Shown here: positions 17,756-26,743 of the stretch, piece by piece
How positions within the stretch are numbered: the stretch's first letter is position 1
How the letters are laid out: the number at the start of each line of letters is the position of its first letter
Source: Prescottella sp. R16
Lineage (GTDB): Bacteria > Actinomycetota > Actinomycetes > Mycobacteriales > Mycobacteriaceae
Reading direction: 5' to 3'
Length of the DNA: 64,000 bases
Assembly: GCF_030656875.1 (NCBI RefSeq)
Contig: NZ_CP130943.1
Coordinates: forward strand, 806,001 to 870,000
Notes under the pieces: generated by a model
The model's input: only the letters and a program-made list of their open reading frames with translations
Database searches by the model: none
What the model was told of the DNA's origin: nothing
Position numbers and translations under genes: made by a program

Positions 17756-17921
17756 GCCACGGCCGGTCTCCTGGCTCGGCAGATACGAGCGTCGTCTCCC
17801 GGCCCGGCGAGTCTTCCCGGATTTCTCCAGTGGCTCGAGGGCCGCACGTCGAGTCGACGTATCTGCTCACAGTGGCGAGTACCGCGCCGGTTTTTGCACC
17901 GGACTTCCCGTTCACCGTGGC
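17756..17921 (-). promoter_or_regulatory. Cobalamin (B12/AdoCbl-type) riboswitch
   Basis: Read on the minus strand, the element has the closing P1 stem GCCACGG (17921-17915) with CCGTGGC (17762-17756), a conserved GGGAAGTCCGGTG start region, the CGCCACTGT core, and the B12 box GCCGAGCCAGGAGACC near the 3' end (about 17778-17763). These are the hallmark parts of the cobalamin riboswitch in usual order and spacing. Between it and the GTG at 17712, a TTCCA/TGGAA hairpin (17740-17724) includes part of the ribosome-binding site, pointing to translational control. The remaining sequence of this 362-base gap (17922-18074) carries the riboswitch promoter region and the purC upstream region; no further gene is seen there. 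Confidence 0.93.
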
Positions 17922-18074
17922 AACGGGCCCAGGATAGTCGACGCCGTTTCTTCCGCATTTCGCGCACTTGGCGCGACTTTCCCGGGATTTTCGGCGCGAC
18001 AGGTGCGCAAAACGCGGGGGGACGGGGATCGAGGGGATGGGTCGGCGGTCCGGCGGACCGATAGGGTGATCGTC

Positions 18075-18959
18075 GTGCGTCCTTCACTCGAGTCCTACAC
18101 CCACCTGGCCGGCGGCAAGGTCCGCGATCTTTTCGTGATCGACGACGAGCATCTCCTGCTGGTCGCGAGTGACCGGATCTCGGCCTACGACCACATCCTG
18201 AGCACCCCCATCCCGGACAAGGGCCGTGTCCTCACCGCGATGAGCGTGTTCTTCTTCGAGAAGCTCGGCGGCGTCAACCACCTGGCCGGGGATCCGCTCG
18301 ACGAGCGCATTCCCGAGGAGGTGCTCGGACGCGCGCTGGTGGTGCGCCGGCTGAACATGGTGCCCGTCGAGTGTGTGGCGCGTGGCTACCTGACCGGGTC
18401 CGGACTGGTCGACTACCGCAACACCGGTGCGGTGTGCGGCGTCGCCCTGCCCGAGGGGCTGGTCGAGGCGAGCGAGCTGCCCGAGCCGATCTTCACCCCG
18501 GCCAGCAAGGCCGCGATCGGTGACCACGACGAGAACATCGACTTCCAGGCCGTCGTCGACAAGGTCGGCCAGGATCTCGCGGTCAAGCTGCGCGACGACA
18601 CGATCGACATCTACACGCGAGCTGCGAACTTCGCACGGGACCGGGGAATCATCCTCGCCGACACCAAGTTCGAGTTCGGTCTCGACTCCGACAACAACCT
18701 GGTGCTCGCCGACGAGGTGCTGACGCCGGACTCCTCGCGCTACTGGCCTGCCGACGGCTACGAGGTCGGCAAGGTGCAGCCCAGCTTCGACAAGCAGTTC
18801 GTCCGGAACTGGCTCACCGGCCCCGAATCCGGTTGGGACCGGAGCTCGGACACGCCGCCGCCGGCGCTGCCCCAGGAGATCGTCGACGCGACCCGCGCCC
18901 GCTACATCGAAGCGTACGAACGCATCTCGGGCCTGTCGTTCGAGGACTGGGTGGGCTGA
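18075..18959 (+). CDS. purC: SAICAR synthase
   Basis: Phosphoribosylaminoimidazole-succinocarboxamide synthase: joins CAIR and aspartate with ATP in purine synthesis. The 294-residue length is usual. Visible are [20 protein letters not shown] at the N terminus, the YLTGSGL segment near 106, and LADTKFEFG near 193, part of the ATP/metal site. Two in-frame GTG codons are possible; 18075 is chosen since it gives the family N terminus [14 protein letters not shown], while 18066 adds three residues. Only one base separates its stop from the next gene. Confidence 0.94.
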   Translation: MRPSLESYTHLAGGKVRDLFVIDDEHLLLVASDRISAYDHILSTPIPDKGRVLTAMSVFFFEKLGGVNHLAGDPLDERIPEEVLGRALVVRRLNMVPVECVARGYLTGSGLVDYRNTGAVCGVALPEGLVEASELPEPIFTPASKAAIGDHDENIDFQAVVDKVGQDLAVKLRDDTIDIYTRAANFARDRGIILADTKFEFGLDSDNNLVLADEVLTPDSSRYWPADGYEVGKVQPSFDKQFVRNWLTGPESGWDRSSDTPPPALPQEIVDATRARYIEAYERISGLSFEDWVG

Positions 18960-18960
18960 C

Positions 18961-21084
18961 GTGAGTACGCCGACTCCTCCTGTCGCCAAACGAGTTCCCC
19001 TCGAACGCACCCATCACGGGGACACGTTCGTCGACCCCTACGAGTGGCTGCGCGACAAGGAGAACCCCGAGGTCGTCGCGTATCTGGAGGCGGAGAACGC
19101 GTACACCGAGCAGCAGCTCGAACATCTGGAGTCGTTGCGGGAGAAGATCTTCCAGGAGATCAAATCCCGCACCCAGGAAACCGACATGTCGGTGCCGACG
19201 CGGCTGGGCGAGTGGTGGTACTACTCGCGCACCGTCGAGGGGAAACAGTACGGCGTCCACTGCCGGTGCCCGATCGCGGATCCGGACGACTGGACGCCGC
19301 CGGATCTGTCCGCGGACGCCGCGATCGCCGGCGAGCAGGTGCTGCTCGACGGCAACAGTGAGGCCGAGGGACACGAGTTCTTCGCGCTGGGTGCGTACAG
19401 CATCAGCCTCGACGGCGCCCTGCTGGCGTACGCCGTCGACGTCGTCGGGGACGAGCGGTACACGCTGCGGTTCAAGGATCTGACGACCGGGGAACTGCTG
19501 GCCGACGAGATCCCGAACACCGCGCCCGGCGCGACGTGGGCAGCCGACAACCGGCACGTCTTCTATCTCACGGTCGACGACGCGTGGCGCCCGGACACCG
19601 TGTGGCGGCACGAACTGGGCACCGACCGGTCCGCGGACGTGCAGGTGTTCCACGAGCCGGACGACCGCTACTGGGTGTCGGTCGGGTCGACGCGCAGCGA
19701 GAAGTACCTGATGATCTGGGTCGGCTCCAAGATCACCACCGAGGGGTGGATCCTCGAGTCCGCGAACCCCGAGGGCGAGTTCCGGGTGATCCTGCCGCGC
19801 CGTGAGGGCGTCGAATACTCCGCCGAGCACGCCGTGATCGCGGGTGAGGACCGGTTCCTCGTTCTGCACAACGACGTCACCGCGGACGGGGAGAAGGCCG
19901 AGAACTTCGTCCTGGCGCAGGCTCCCGTCGCGGACCCGTCCGCGCTGGAGATCCTGATCCCGCACCGCCGGGACGTGCGGCTCGAGGACATCGACACGTT
20001 CGCCGACCATCTCGTGCTCAGCTACCGGCGCGACGGACTGACCCGGCTGGCGATCTGGCCGCTCACTGCCGACGGGTACGGCGAGCTCACCGAGATGCAG
20101 TTCGACGAGGAACTGTTCTCCGTCGGCCTCGGCTCCAACCCCGAATGGGATCAGCCGACGCTGCGGATCGGTTACACGTCGTTCGTCACGCCGTCGCGGG
20201 TGTACGACTACCGGCTCGCGACGGGAGAGCTGATCCTCCGCAAGGCGCAGCCCGTTCTCGGAGACTTCGATCCGGCCGACTACGAGCAGCACCGCGAGTG
20301 GGCGGTCGCCGACGACGGCACCCGCATTCCACTGTCGGTGGTGCAGCGCAAGGGAATCGGTTCCGGTCCCGCCCCGACGCTGCTGTACGGGTACGGCTCG
20401 TACGAGTCCAGCATGGATCCGGCGTTCTCGGTGGCGCGGCTGTCGCTGCTCGACCGGGGCATGGTGTTCGTGGTCGCGCACGTGCGCGGGGGCGGTGAGA
20501 TGGGCCGGCTCTGGTACGAGAACGGCAAGACTCTCACCAAGAAGAACACCTTCACCGACTTCGTCGCGTGCGCCCGCCACCTGATCGACGAGGGACGCAC
20601 GACGCCGGCGCAGCTGGTCGCCGACGGCGGCAGCGCGGGCGGTCTGCTCATGGGTGCGGTCGCGAACCTGGCGCCGGAGCTGTTCGCGGGCATTCTCGCG
20701 AACGTGCCGTTCGTCGACCCGCTCACCTCGATCCTCGACCCCGACCTGCCGTTGACGGTGATCGAGTGGGACGAGTGGGGCAACCCGCTCGACGACCCGC
20801 AGGTGTACGCGTACATGCGGTCCTACAGCCCGTACGAGAACATCGAGGCCAAGGACTATCCGGCGATCCTCGCGATCACCAGTATCAACGACACCCGCGT
20901 CCTGTACGTCGAACCCGCGAAATGGGTTGCGGCCCTGAGAGCGACGAAGACCGGTGACGCGCCGCTGCTGCTCAAGACCGAGATGAGTGCCGGGCACGGC
21001 GGTGTCAGCGGACGCTACGAGAAGTGGAAGGAAGCCGCGTTCGAGTACGCGTGGCTGATCGACACCGCCGGCGCGGCCGGCTGA
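18961..21084 (+). CDS. S9 family peptidase, oligopeptidase B type
   Basis: A cytosolic serine peptidase of 707 residues, the usual size. An N-terminal seven-bladed beta-propeller (about 75-405) gates a C-terminal alpha/beta-hydrolase domain. The nucleophile lies in DGGSAGGLLMG near residue 557, followed by an NVPFVDPLTSILD segment, and the catalytic His in SAGHGGVSGRYEKW near 680. The N terminus VPLERTHHGDTFVDPYEWLRDKENP is typical of the prolyl oligopeptidase/oligopeptidase B group. Such enzymes cut short peptides after basic residues. The GTG start follows purC by one base, so the two may be cotranscribed although functions differ. Confidence 0.9.
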   Translation: MSTPTPPVAKRVPLERTHHGDTFVDPYEWLRDKENPEVVAYLEAENAYTEQQLEHLESLREKIFQEIKSRTQETDMSVPTRLGEWWYYSRTVEGKQYGVHCRCPIADPDDWTPPDLSADAAIAGEQVLLDGNSEAEGHEFFALGAYSISLDGALLAYAVDVVGDERYTLRFKDLTTGELLADEIPNTAPGATWAADNRHVFYLTVDDAWRPDTVWRHELGTDRSADVQVFHEPDDRYWVSVGSTRSEKYLMIWVGSKITTEGWILESANPEGEFRVILPRREGVEYSAEHAVIAGEDRFLVLHNDVTADGEKAENFVLAQAPVADPSALEILIPHRRDVRLEDIDTFADHLVLSYRRDGLTRLAIWPLTADGYGELTEMQFDEELFSVGLGSNPEWDQPTLRIGYTSFVTPSRVYDYRLATGELILRKAQPVLGDFDPADYEQHREWAVADDGTRIPLSVVQRKGIGSGPAPTLLYGYGSYESSMDPAFSVARLSLLDRGMVFVVAHVRGGGEMGRLWYENGKTLTKKNTFTDFVACARHLIDEGRTTPAQLVADGGSAGGLLMGAVANLAPELFAGILANVPFVDPLTSILDPDLPLTVIEWDEWGNPLDDPQVYAYMRSYSPYENIEAKDYPAILAITSINDTRVLYVEPAKWVAALRATKTGDAPLLLKTEMSAGHGGVSGRYEKWKEAAFEYAWLIDTAGAAG

Positions 21085-21110
21085 TCGGCACTACCGGCGC
21101 GGGGTGACGG

Positions 21111-21875
21111 TCACGCGCGGAGGGTGGCGCCGCCGTCGACGTACACGCTCTGCATCGTGATGTGCCGGGCCCGTTCGGACAGCAGGAATTCGACGGTGTC
21201 GGCGATGTCGGCGGGGTCGGCGATGCGGCCGAGCGGGATACCGACCTTGTAGGCGGCGGGGTCTCCGGTGATCGCGCCGAGGGCTCCGTCGTCGTCGGTG
21301 GGGTCGGTCCACAGGGAGCGTTGCATCGCGGTGTCGGTGGATCCGGGGGCGACGATGTTCGCGCGGATGCCGTACTGCGCCAGCTCGAGTCCGAGGATGC
21401 GGGTCAGCATCGTCGCGGCCGCTTTCGACGAGCCGTACGCGCCCATGGACATTCGGGGTACGCCGGCGGCGTTGGAGCCGACGACCACGATCGACCCGGC
21501 CCGGCGTTCGCGCATCGTCCGGCCCACCGCGCGGACCACGTTGAGCAGTCCGAAGAGGTTGACGTCGAAAATGTTCCGCCATTGGTCGTCGTCGGAGTCC
21601 AGGATCGAACCGGTCCCGAAGACGCCCGCGACGTGGGCCAGTGCGGTGATCGGCCCGGTGGACGCTTCGATGTCGGCGACGGCCGCGGCCACGGCGTCGG
21701 CGTCGCGGATGTCGAGGGTGCGGGTCGTGACGGCTCCGTCGATCCGCCGGGCCGTCTCGGCGAGCCCGTCCGCGTCGACGTCGGCCAGGGACAGGGTGTG
21801 CCCGGACCGCGCCAGCGTGACCGCGACAGCACGGCCGATGCCCTGTCCCGCGCCGACTACGAGGGTGTGTGTCAC
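21111..21875 (-). CDS. dhbA: 2,3-dihydro-2,3-dihydroxybenzoate dehydrogenase
   Basis: A short-chain dehydrogenase of 254 residues that makes 2,3-dihydroxybenzoate (DHB) from the dihydrodiol with NAD+. The cofactor motif is GAGQGIGRA near residue 8, followed by the acidic ADVD. The catalytic set is VGSNAAG (Ser) and YGSSK (Tyr, Lys) near 140-155, and the C terminus has the family PGSTDTAMQRSLW motif. The GTG start overlaps the isochorismate synthase stop by 4 bases. With dhbC, the isochorismatase and DHB-AMP ligase it completes the DHB starter pathway of the siderophore. Confidence 0.88.
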   Translation of the reverse strand: MTHTLVVGAGQGIGRAVAVTLARSGHTLSLADVDADGLAETARRIDGAVTTRTLDIRDADAVAAAVADIEASTGPITALAHVAGVFGTGSILDSDDDQWRNIFDVNLFGLLNVVRAVGRTMRERRAGSIVVVGSNAAGVPRMSMGAYGSSKAAATMLTRILGLELAQYGIRANIVAPGSTDTAMQRSLWTDPTDDDGALGAITGDPAAYKVGIPLGRIADPADIADTVEFLLSERARHITMQSVYVDGGATLRA

Positions 21876-23029
21876 AGCCGAACTCCCAACGCGCTCAGGA
21901 CGGTTCCGAACTTCGTCACGGTCTCGCCGAGTTCGGTTCGGGGATCGGATTCGGCGACGATCCCACCACCTGCGTACGCCGTGACCCGGCGCCGGTCGCC
22001 GGAGATCTCGGCGCACCGGATCGTGACCATCCATTCGCCGTCGCCGTCGGCGGTGCACCAGCCGACCGCGCCCGCGTAGAAGCCGCGGTCGCCTTCCAGT
22101 TCGTCGATCGTGGCGTAGGCGAGGTCGGTGGGGGTGCCGCACACCGCCGGTGTCGGATGCAGTGCGAGTGCCAGATCGAGTGCGGTGGTTCCCGGGTCCC
22201 GGAGTTCGCCGCGGATCGGGGTGCCCAGATGCCACAGCTGTGGGGTGTGGGTGAGGGTGGGGGTGTCGGGGATGTCGAGGGTCCGGCAGAACGGGGCCAG
22301 CGACGCGCGCACGGATTCGACGACGAACGCGTGCTCGCGGCGGTCCTTCACGGATGCGGTGAGGGCCCGGCCGATCTCGCGGTCACGGTCGGTTCGTGGG
22401 TCGCGCGGCGCGGACCCGGCGAGCGGATGACAGCTGACCGTGCTCCCTTCCTTGCGGACGAGCACCTCAGGAGACGAGCCGACGAGGGTCCGTCCGGTGT
22501 GGGAGTCACCGGCCGCACTCAGATCGACGAGATAGCCGTTGCCGGTGGGGGTTCCGGTCACGAGCGCCGCCAGGATCGCCGCCGGCGCCGCGGGAGCGTC
22601 GGCGGTCAGCGTCAACGTCCGTGCCAGCACGACCTTGTCGAGTACGGACGTGTCGTCGCGGAGCACGTCGAGTGCGGTGCGTACCCGGTCGAGGTGTTCG
22701 CCGTCGCGTATCCCGTCGACCGTGAACCGGGGTAGGGGTGGCAGGCCGTGCGGCGGCTGCCAGGTGCCGGTGGTCCGCTCGACGGCTGCGGGCGCGATCA
22801 GTGCGCAGGGGGCGTGCCGGGCGAAGGGCAGGGCGCCGACGACGAGGTCGGTTCGGCTCGTCCGGAGTGCGGCTGCGGCGGCGTCGACGTCGTCGAACCG
22901 GGCGCGGGCACCGGTGGTGGCCACGGTCCCGTGCGGACGGGACAGGACGAAGCGATCCCGGGTGCCGTCGTCGTCCGTCGCGGCCGTGCCGGCGACGGTG
23001 GGCAGGGGAGTACCCATCACGTACCTCAT
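21872..23029 (-). CDS. dhbC: Isochorismate synthase (DhbC/EntC type)
   Basis: Converts chorismate to isochorismate, the first committed step to DHB. The 385 residues include the chorismate-binding core: DKVVLARTL near residue 140, SCHPLAGSAPRD near 207, LHPTPAVCGTP near 295 and FYAGAVGW near 323. The start is ambiguous between ATG 23029 and ATG 23017, four residues apart. An IdeR-like iron box begins 12 bases before the ATG, so iron repression of the dhbC-dhbA operon is very likely. It is divergent from the exporter pair. Confidence 0.9.
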   Translation of the reverse strand: MRYVMGTPLPTVAGTAATDDDGTRDRFVLSRPHGTVATTGARARFDDVDAAAAALRTSRTDLVVGALPFARHAPCALIAPAAVERTTGTWQPPHGLPPLPRFTVDGIRDGEHLDRVRTALDVLRDDTSVLDKVVLARTLTLTADAPAAPAAILAALVTGTPTGNGYLVDLSAAGDSHTGRTLVGSSPEVLVRKEGSTVSCHPLAGSAPRDPRTDRDREIGRALTASVKDRREHAFVVESVRASLAPFCRTLDIPDTPTLTHTPQLWHLGTPIRGELRDPGTTALDLALALHPTPAVCGTPTDLAYATIDELEGDRGFYAGAVGWCTADGDGEWMVTIRCAEISGDRRRVTAYAGGGIVAESDPRTELGETVTKFGTVLSALGVRL

Positions 23030-23040
23030 TTCGCTCGTAT

Positions 23041-23059
23041 GTAGGTTAGGCTAACGTTA
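23041..23059. promoter_or_regulatory. IdeR/DtxR-type iron box between dhbC and the exporter pair
   Basis: GTAGGTTAGGCTAACGTTA matches the known IdeR consensus TTAGGTTAGGCTAACCTAA at 16 of 19 positions, including the whole central TAGGTTAGGCTAAC. It lies in the 52-base gap between two divergent siderophore operons, so one iron-loaded IdeR site could repress both. Confidence 0.8.
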
Positions 23060-23081
23060 CTATCACGACGAGGGGTGGCTT

Positions 23082-24857
23082 GTGTCAACGAGATTCGCGT
23101 ACCGGCGACTACCGGTCTTCTTCGAAGCGCCCGCGACACCACTGCGGACGGGAACCGTCGAGGTCACCGAATCGACCACCCCCCGGGAGCTGACGCTGCG
23201 GACGATGTTCGCGGCGAAGAAGTACACCGTGCCCGCCGGGCTGCTGCTGATCGTGCACCAACTGTGCGCCGCGCTCGTCCCCGTGATCATGGGCATCGCG
23301 ATCGACCGGGCGATCAGCCCCCAGGACGGTGGCCGGCTGGTGCTGTGGGTGGCCGTCCTCGCCGTCGACTACGCGCTGGTGTCGCTGACGTTCCGATTCG
23401 GTTCCCGCATCGGCTTTCTCGGGATGCAGGCGATCCAGCACCAGGTGCGGACGAAGATCACCGACCGCATCCTCGAGGCCCGCGGGATGGGCGGTCCACC
23501 TCGGCAGCCCGGCATGCTGCTGAGTATCGCGACGTCCGACGCCCGCCAGCTCGCGTCCGCCGTCGCGATCGTCGTGTACCCGTTGGGGGAGTTCGCGGCC
23601 GTCGTGTTCTCGGCGGTGATCCTGCTGGTCGTCTGCTGGCCGCTCGGTCTGGCGATCCTGGTGGCCGCGCCGCTCATGCTGTGGCTCATGGACCGGGCGG
23701 GGTCGCCGCTGCGTCGACGCAGCATGCAGGAACAGCAGGTCGCCGGCGAGGCCGCGGGCACCGCCGCCGATCTCGTGGGCGGATTCCGGATCGTCAAGGG
23801 CCTCGGCGCCGAACCCGAGGCCGGTCGTCGCTACCTGGCCGCCAGCGAACGCGCACTGCAGGGCACACTACGGGCGAGTGTCGCCCGCGCCGGCTACCTG
23901 GGCTCGATGGAAGTGGTGTCCGGGCTGTTCATCGCCGGTGTCGCCGTCGCTGCCGGCGTCCTGGCCTTCGGCGGGGCGATGACCGTCGGGCAGCTCATCA
24001 CGGTGGTCGCGGTGACCCAGTTCGTGATGGGCCCGCTGCAGGCGTTCGCCGCGAACTTCGGCGCCATCTGGGCGCAGGCACTGGCGTCGGCCGAACGCGT
24101 CCTGACGGTGCTGCAGGCGCCGCCCGCGACCGACCGCGATCCGGCCGGCCGGCCGCCGTCCGGATTCGATCTGCGGTTCGACGGCGTCGAATGCGCCGGA
24201 TCGGAACCCGTCGACGTCACGATTCCCGAGGGGCAGTTCGTCGCCGTCGCGGCGGACGCGGTCACGACGGCCGCCCTCGCAGACGTCCTCGCCGGACTGG
24301 CGGTCCCGACCGCGGGCGCGGTCACGGTCGGCGGCGTCGACGTCGCCGAACTGCCGCACGACGTGCGCCGCCGGATCCTGCTCGTCGCGCCGCACGAGAG
24401 CGACCTGTTCGAGGGCACGATCACCGAGAACATCACAGCCGGCGGCGGTGAAACTGCGCCTGCCGCCGGCGGCGGTGCAACCGACGACGTCCTCGCCCGC
24501 GCGGTTCTCGCGGCGGCCTGCGACGACGTGATCGCGGCCCTGCCGAACGGACCGGACTCCGACGTCGGTGAGGCCGGACGGCTGCTGTCGGGCGGTCAGC
24601 GGCAGCGTGTCTGCCTGGCCCGCGCCCTTGCCGCCGACCCCGACATCCTGGTCCTGCTGGATCCGACGACGGCGGTCGACTCGGTGACGGAAGCGACTGT
24701 CGCCGAACGTATCGCGACCGCCCGCGCCGGACGGACCACCGTCGTGTTCACGTCGTCGCCGGCCCTGACGGCGGCGGCGTCGACGGTGCTGACGATCGGC
24801 GCCCACGATCCGGTGGACCGGAACCTCGACCCGACCCTGCTGGAGACCGCACGATGA
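23082..24857 (+). CDS. ABC exporter subunit with degenerate ATPase site (siderophore locus, subunit 1)
   Basis: A 591-residue permease-ATPase fusion. The membrane domain spans about 55-340. In the ATPase domain the Walker A position reads VAVAADAVTTAALAD: the GxxGxGKST loop and its lysine are absent. The Walker B end reads ILVLLDPTTAVD, so the catalytic glutamate is also missing. The signature LLSGGQRQRVCLARAL is perfect. This is what one expects of the degenerate half of a heterodimeric exporter whose signature serves the partner's nucleotide site. The GTG start is 23 bases from an iron box, and the stop overlaps the next gene by 4 bases. Probable role: export of the siderophore or its precursor, by location. 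Confidence 0.83.
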   Translation: MSTRFAYRRLPVFFEAPATPLRTGTVEVTESTTPRELTLRTMFAAKKYTVPAGLLLIVHQLCAALVPVIMGIAIDRAISPQDGGRLVLWVAVLAVDYALVSLTFRFGSRIGFLGMQAIQHQVRTKITDRILEARGMGGPPRQPGMLLSIATSDARQLASAVAIVVYPLGEFAAVVFSAVILLVVCWPLGLAILVAAPLMLWLMDRAGSPLRRRSMQEQQVAGEAAGTAADLVGGFRIVKGLGAEPEAGRRYLAASERALQGTLRASVARAGYLGSMEVVSGLFIAGVAVAAGVLAFGGAMTVGQLITVVAVTQFVMGPLQAFAANFGAIWAQALASAERVLTVLQAPPATDRDPAGRPPSGFDLRFDGVECAGSEPVDVTIPEGQFVAVAADAVTTAALADVLAGLAVPTAGAVTVGGVDVAELPHDVRRRILLVAPHESDLFEGTITENITAGGGETAPAAGGGATDDVLARAVLAAACDDVIAALPNGPDSDVGEAGRLLSGGQRQRVCLARALAADPDILVLLDPTTAVDSVTEATVAERIATARAGRTTVVFTSSPALTAAASTVLTIGAHDPVDRNLDPTLLETAR

Positions 24858-26641
24858 GCGCACCGACCGTGACGACCCCGACCGCCGTCGAGGCGAGACT
24901 GCCGATCGCCGATGCCCGTTCGGTGTGGCGGGAGATCCGCCGGGCGCTGCGCGGGCAGGGCGGCCGGGTGGCGGCGGTCGTGGCGGCCATGGTGGTCGGC
25001 GCCGCGCTCGGACTGGTTCCGCCGTGGGCGCTCGGGCGCATGGTCGACGTCGTCGGGGCCGGGGACTCGGCGACGCGGATCTGGTGGCTGGGTGCGGTCA
25101 TGGTGGGTGCGGCGCTGGCGTTCGCCGTATTCACCGCGCTCGGAGTCGTGTTGTCCGCGAGGCTGTTCGAGACGGTTCTGGCGCGGCTGCGCGAACGGAT
25201 GTTCACGACGGGCCTGGGGTTGCCGCTCCAGCGAATCGAGCGGGCGGGCAGCGGCGATCTCGTCGCCCGTGCCACCGACGACGTCGACGAGGTGTCACGC
25301 GCGGTCGGCACCGTCGTCCCGGCCCTGACGACGTCGCTGTTCACGATCCTGCTCACCGCGGTGGGGTTGACCGCACTGGACCTGCGGTTCCTCGTCGTGC
25401 TGGTTCTGGCCGTACCGGTGTACGCGTTCGCGGTGCGCTGGTACCTGCGCAATGCGCCGCAGATCTACGCTGCGGAACGTGCCGCGATGGGGTTGCGGGC
25501 ACAGCAGGTGCTGGGTGCGGTCCGCGGGCTGCGCACCGTGCATGCGTACGACATCGCGCCGCGGCTGGCCGGTCGGATCGGATCGCATTCGTGGGAGGTC
25601 GTGCGGTGGACGATGCGGGCCCGCATCGTGCAGAACCGTTTCTACGGCCGGCTCAACACCGGCCGGTTCGTGGCGATGGCGGGCCTGTTGGTCGTCGGAT
25701 ATCTCCTGGTGGGGGCCGACGCGCTGACGGTCGGCGCGACGACCACTGCGATGCTGTTCTTCCTGCGGATGTTCGAGCCGGTCGACGACCTGCTGCTGGT
25801 CGTCGACGAGTTGCAGTCCGCGCTGGCCTCGCTCGCCCGGATCGTCGGTGTGATCGAGGCCGGTGAGGATCCGCCCACGAGTCGGGCGGCGGCCGTGCTG
25901 CCCGAGGCGGGAGCACTCGAGGCACAGGGCGTCACGTTCGGCTACGCGCCGGGCCGTGAGGTGCTGCGCGGTGTGGACGTCGTCGTCGCACCGGGGGAGA
26001 CCGTAGCTCTGGTGGGAACGTCGGGGGCCGGTAAGTCGACGCTCGCGGCCCTGCTCGCGGGGGTGCGCACACCGAGCTCGGGCCGGGTCCGCTTCGGTGG
26101 CACGGACCTGGCGGACGTTCCGGAAAACGATCGGGCACAACGGATCGTACTGGTCACGCAGGAGACGCACGTCTTCGCCGGCTCCCTCCGCGAGGATCTC
26201 GCGATGGCGGCACCGGACGTGGACGACGCGGCCATGGAGGCGGCGCTGCGGACGGTTCTGGCGGGGGACTGGTTCGATCTGCTCCCGGACGGTCTGGACA
26301 CCGTGGTCGGCGATACCGGCCACCGGCTCACCCCACTGCAGGTCCAGCAGCTGGCGCTGGCACGGCTGGTCCTCGCCGACCCGCCGGTGGTGATCCTCGA
26401 CGAGGCCACCGCCGACGCAGGCAGTGCCGGGGCTGCGGTCCTGGAACGGGCGGCCGCGGCGGCACTCGAGGGCCGTAGTGCGCTGATCGTGGCGCACCGA
26501 CTCGACCAGGCGCGGCGGGCGGACCGAATCCTGTTGATGGACAACGGTGTGGTTGTGGAGGAGGGCACGCACGACCGTCTGGTCGCTTGCGGCGGCCGGT
26601 ACGGCGCGCTGTGGGAGGCGTGGCGTCGGCACCGGCGGTGA
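24854..26641 (+). CDS. ABC exporter subunit with intact Walker motifs (siderophore locus, subunit 2)
   Basis: A 595-residue permease-ATPase fusion and evident partner of the preceding gene. Walker A GTSGAGKSTLAALL and Walker B VVILDEATAD are intact, but the signature reads HRLTPLQVQQLALARL in place of LSGGQ. Combined with subunit 1, the heterodimer would have one complete site (Walker A/B of this subunit, LSGGQ of the partner) and one dead site. The switch His in IVAHRLDQARRAD is present. The 4-base overlap with subunit 1 supports fixed stoichiometry. Substrate inferred from locus only; an importer role like IrtAB is the main alternative, but no reductase domain is attached. Confidence 0.83.
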   Translation: MSAPTVTTPTAVEARLPIADARSVWREIRRALRGQGGRVAAVVAAMVVGAALGLVPPWALGRMVDVVGAGDSATRIWWLGAVMVGAALAFAVFTALGVVLSARLFETVLARLRERMFTTGLGLPLQRIERAGSGDLVARATDDVDEVSRAVGTVVPALTTSLFTILLTAVGLTALDLRFLVVLVLAVPVYAFAVRWYLRNAPQIYAAERAAMGLRAQQVLGAVRGLRTVHAYDIAPRLAGRIGSHSWEVVRWTMRARIVQNRFYGRLNTGRFVAMAGLLVVGYLLVGADALTVGATTTAMLFFLRMFEPVDDLLLVVDELQSALASLARIVGVIEAGEDPPTSRAAAVLPEAGALEAQGVTFGYAPGREVLRGVDVVVAPGETVALVGTSGAGKSTLAALLAGVRTPSSGRVRFGGTDLADVPENDRAQRIVLVTQETHVFAGSLREDLAMAAPDVDDAAMEAALRTVLAGDWFDLLPDGLDTVVGDTGHRLTPLQVQQLALARLVLADPPVVILDEATADAGSAGAAVLERAAAAALEGRSALIVAHRLDQARRADRILLMDNGVVVEEGTHDRLVACGGRYGALWEAWRRHRR

Positions 26642-26673
26642 CCAGGCCGGATTCGTACACCCCCACTTTTGTA

Positions 26674-26692
26674 GAAGCATAGGCTAACCTAA
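26674..26692 (+). promoter_or_regulatory. IdeR/DtxR-type iron box before the siderophore synthesis operon
   Basis: GAAGCATAGGCTAACCTAA matches the IdeR consensus at 15 of 19 positions, with a perfect right half TAGGCTAACCTAA. It lies 51 bases before the isochorismatase ATG and presumably puts the operon from isochorismatase to the siderophore reductase under iron repression. Confidence 0.75.
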
Positions 26693-26743
26693 TGCCTTGT
26701 TGTAGTGGAGCTGCATCGAACTAGCGGAAGCTGGAGGGGCGCA

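Noticed and set aside
18814..20997. A 727-codon minus-strand ORF opposite the S9 peptidase
   Set aside because: Its translation has no recognisable motifs and mirrors the codon bias of the real gene on the plus strand.
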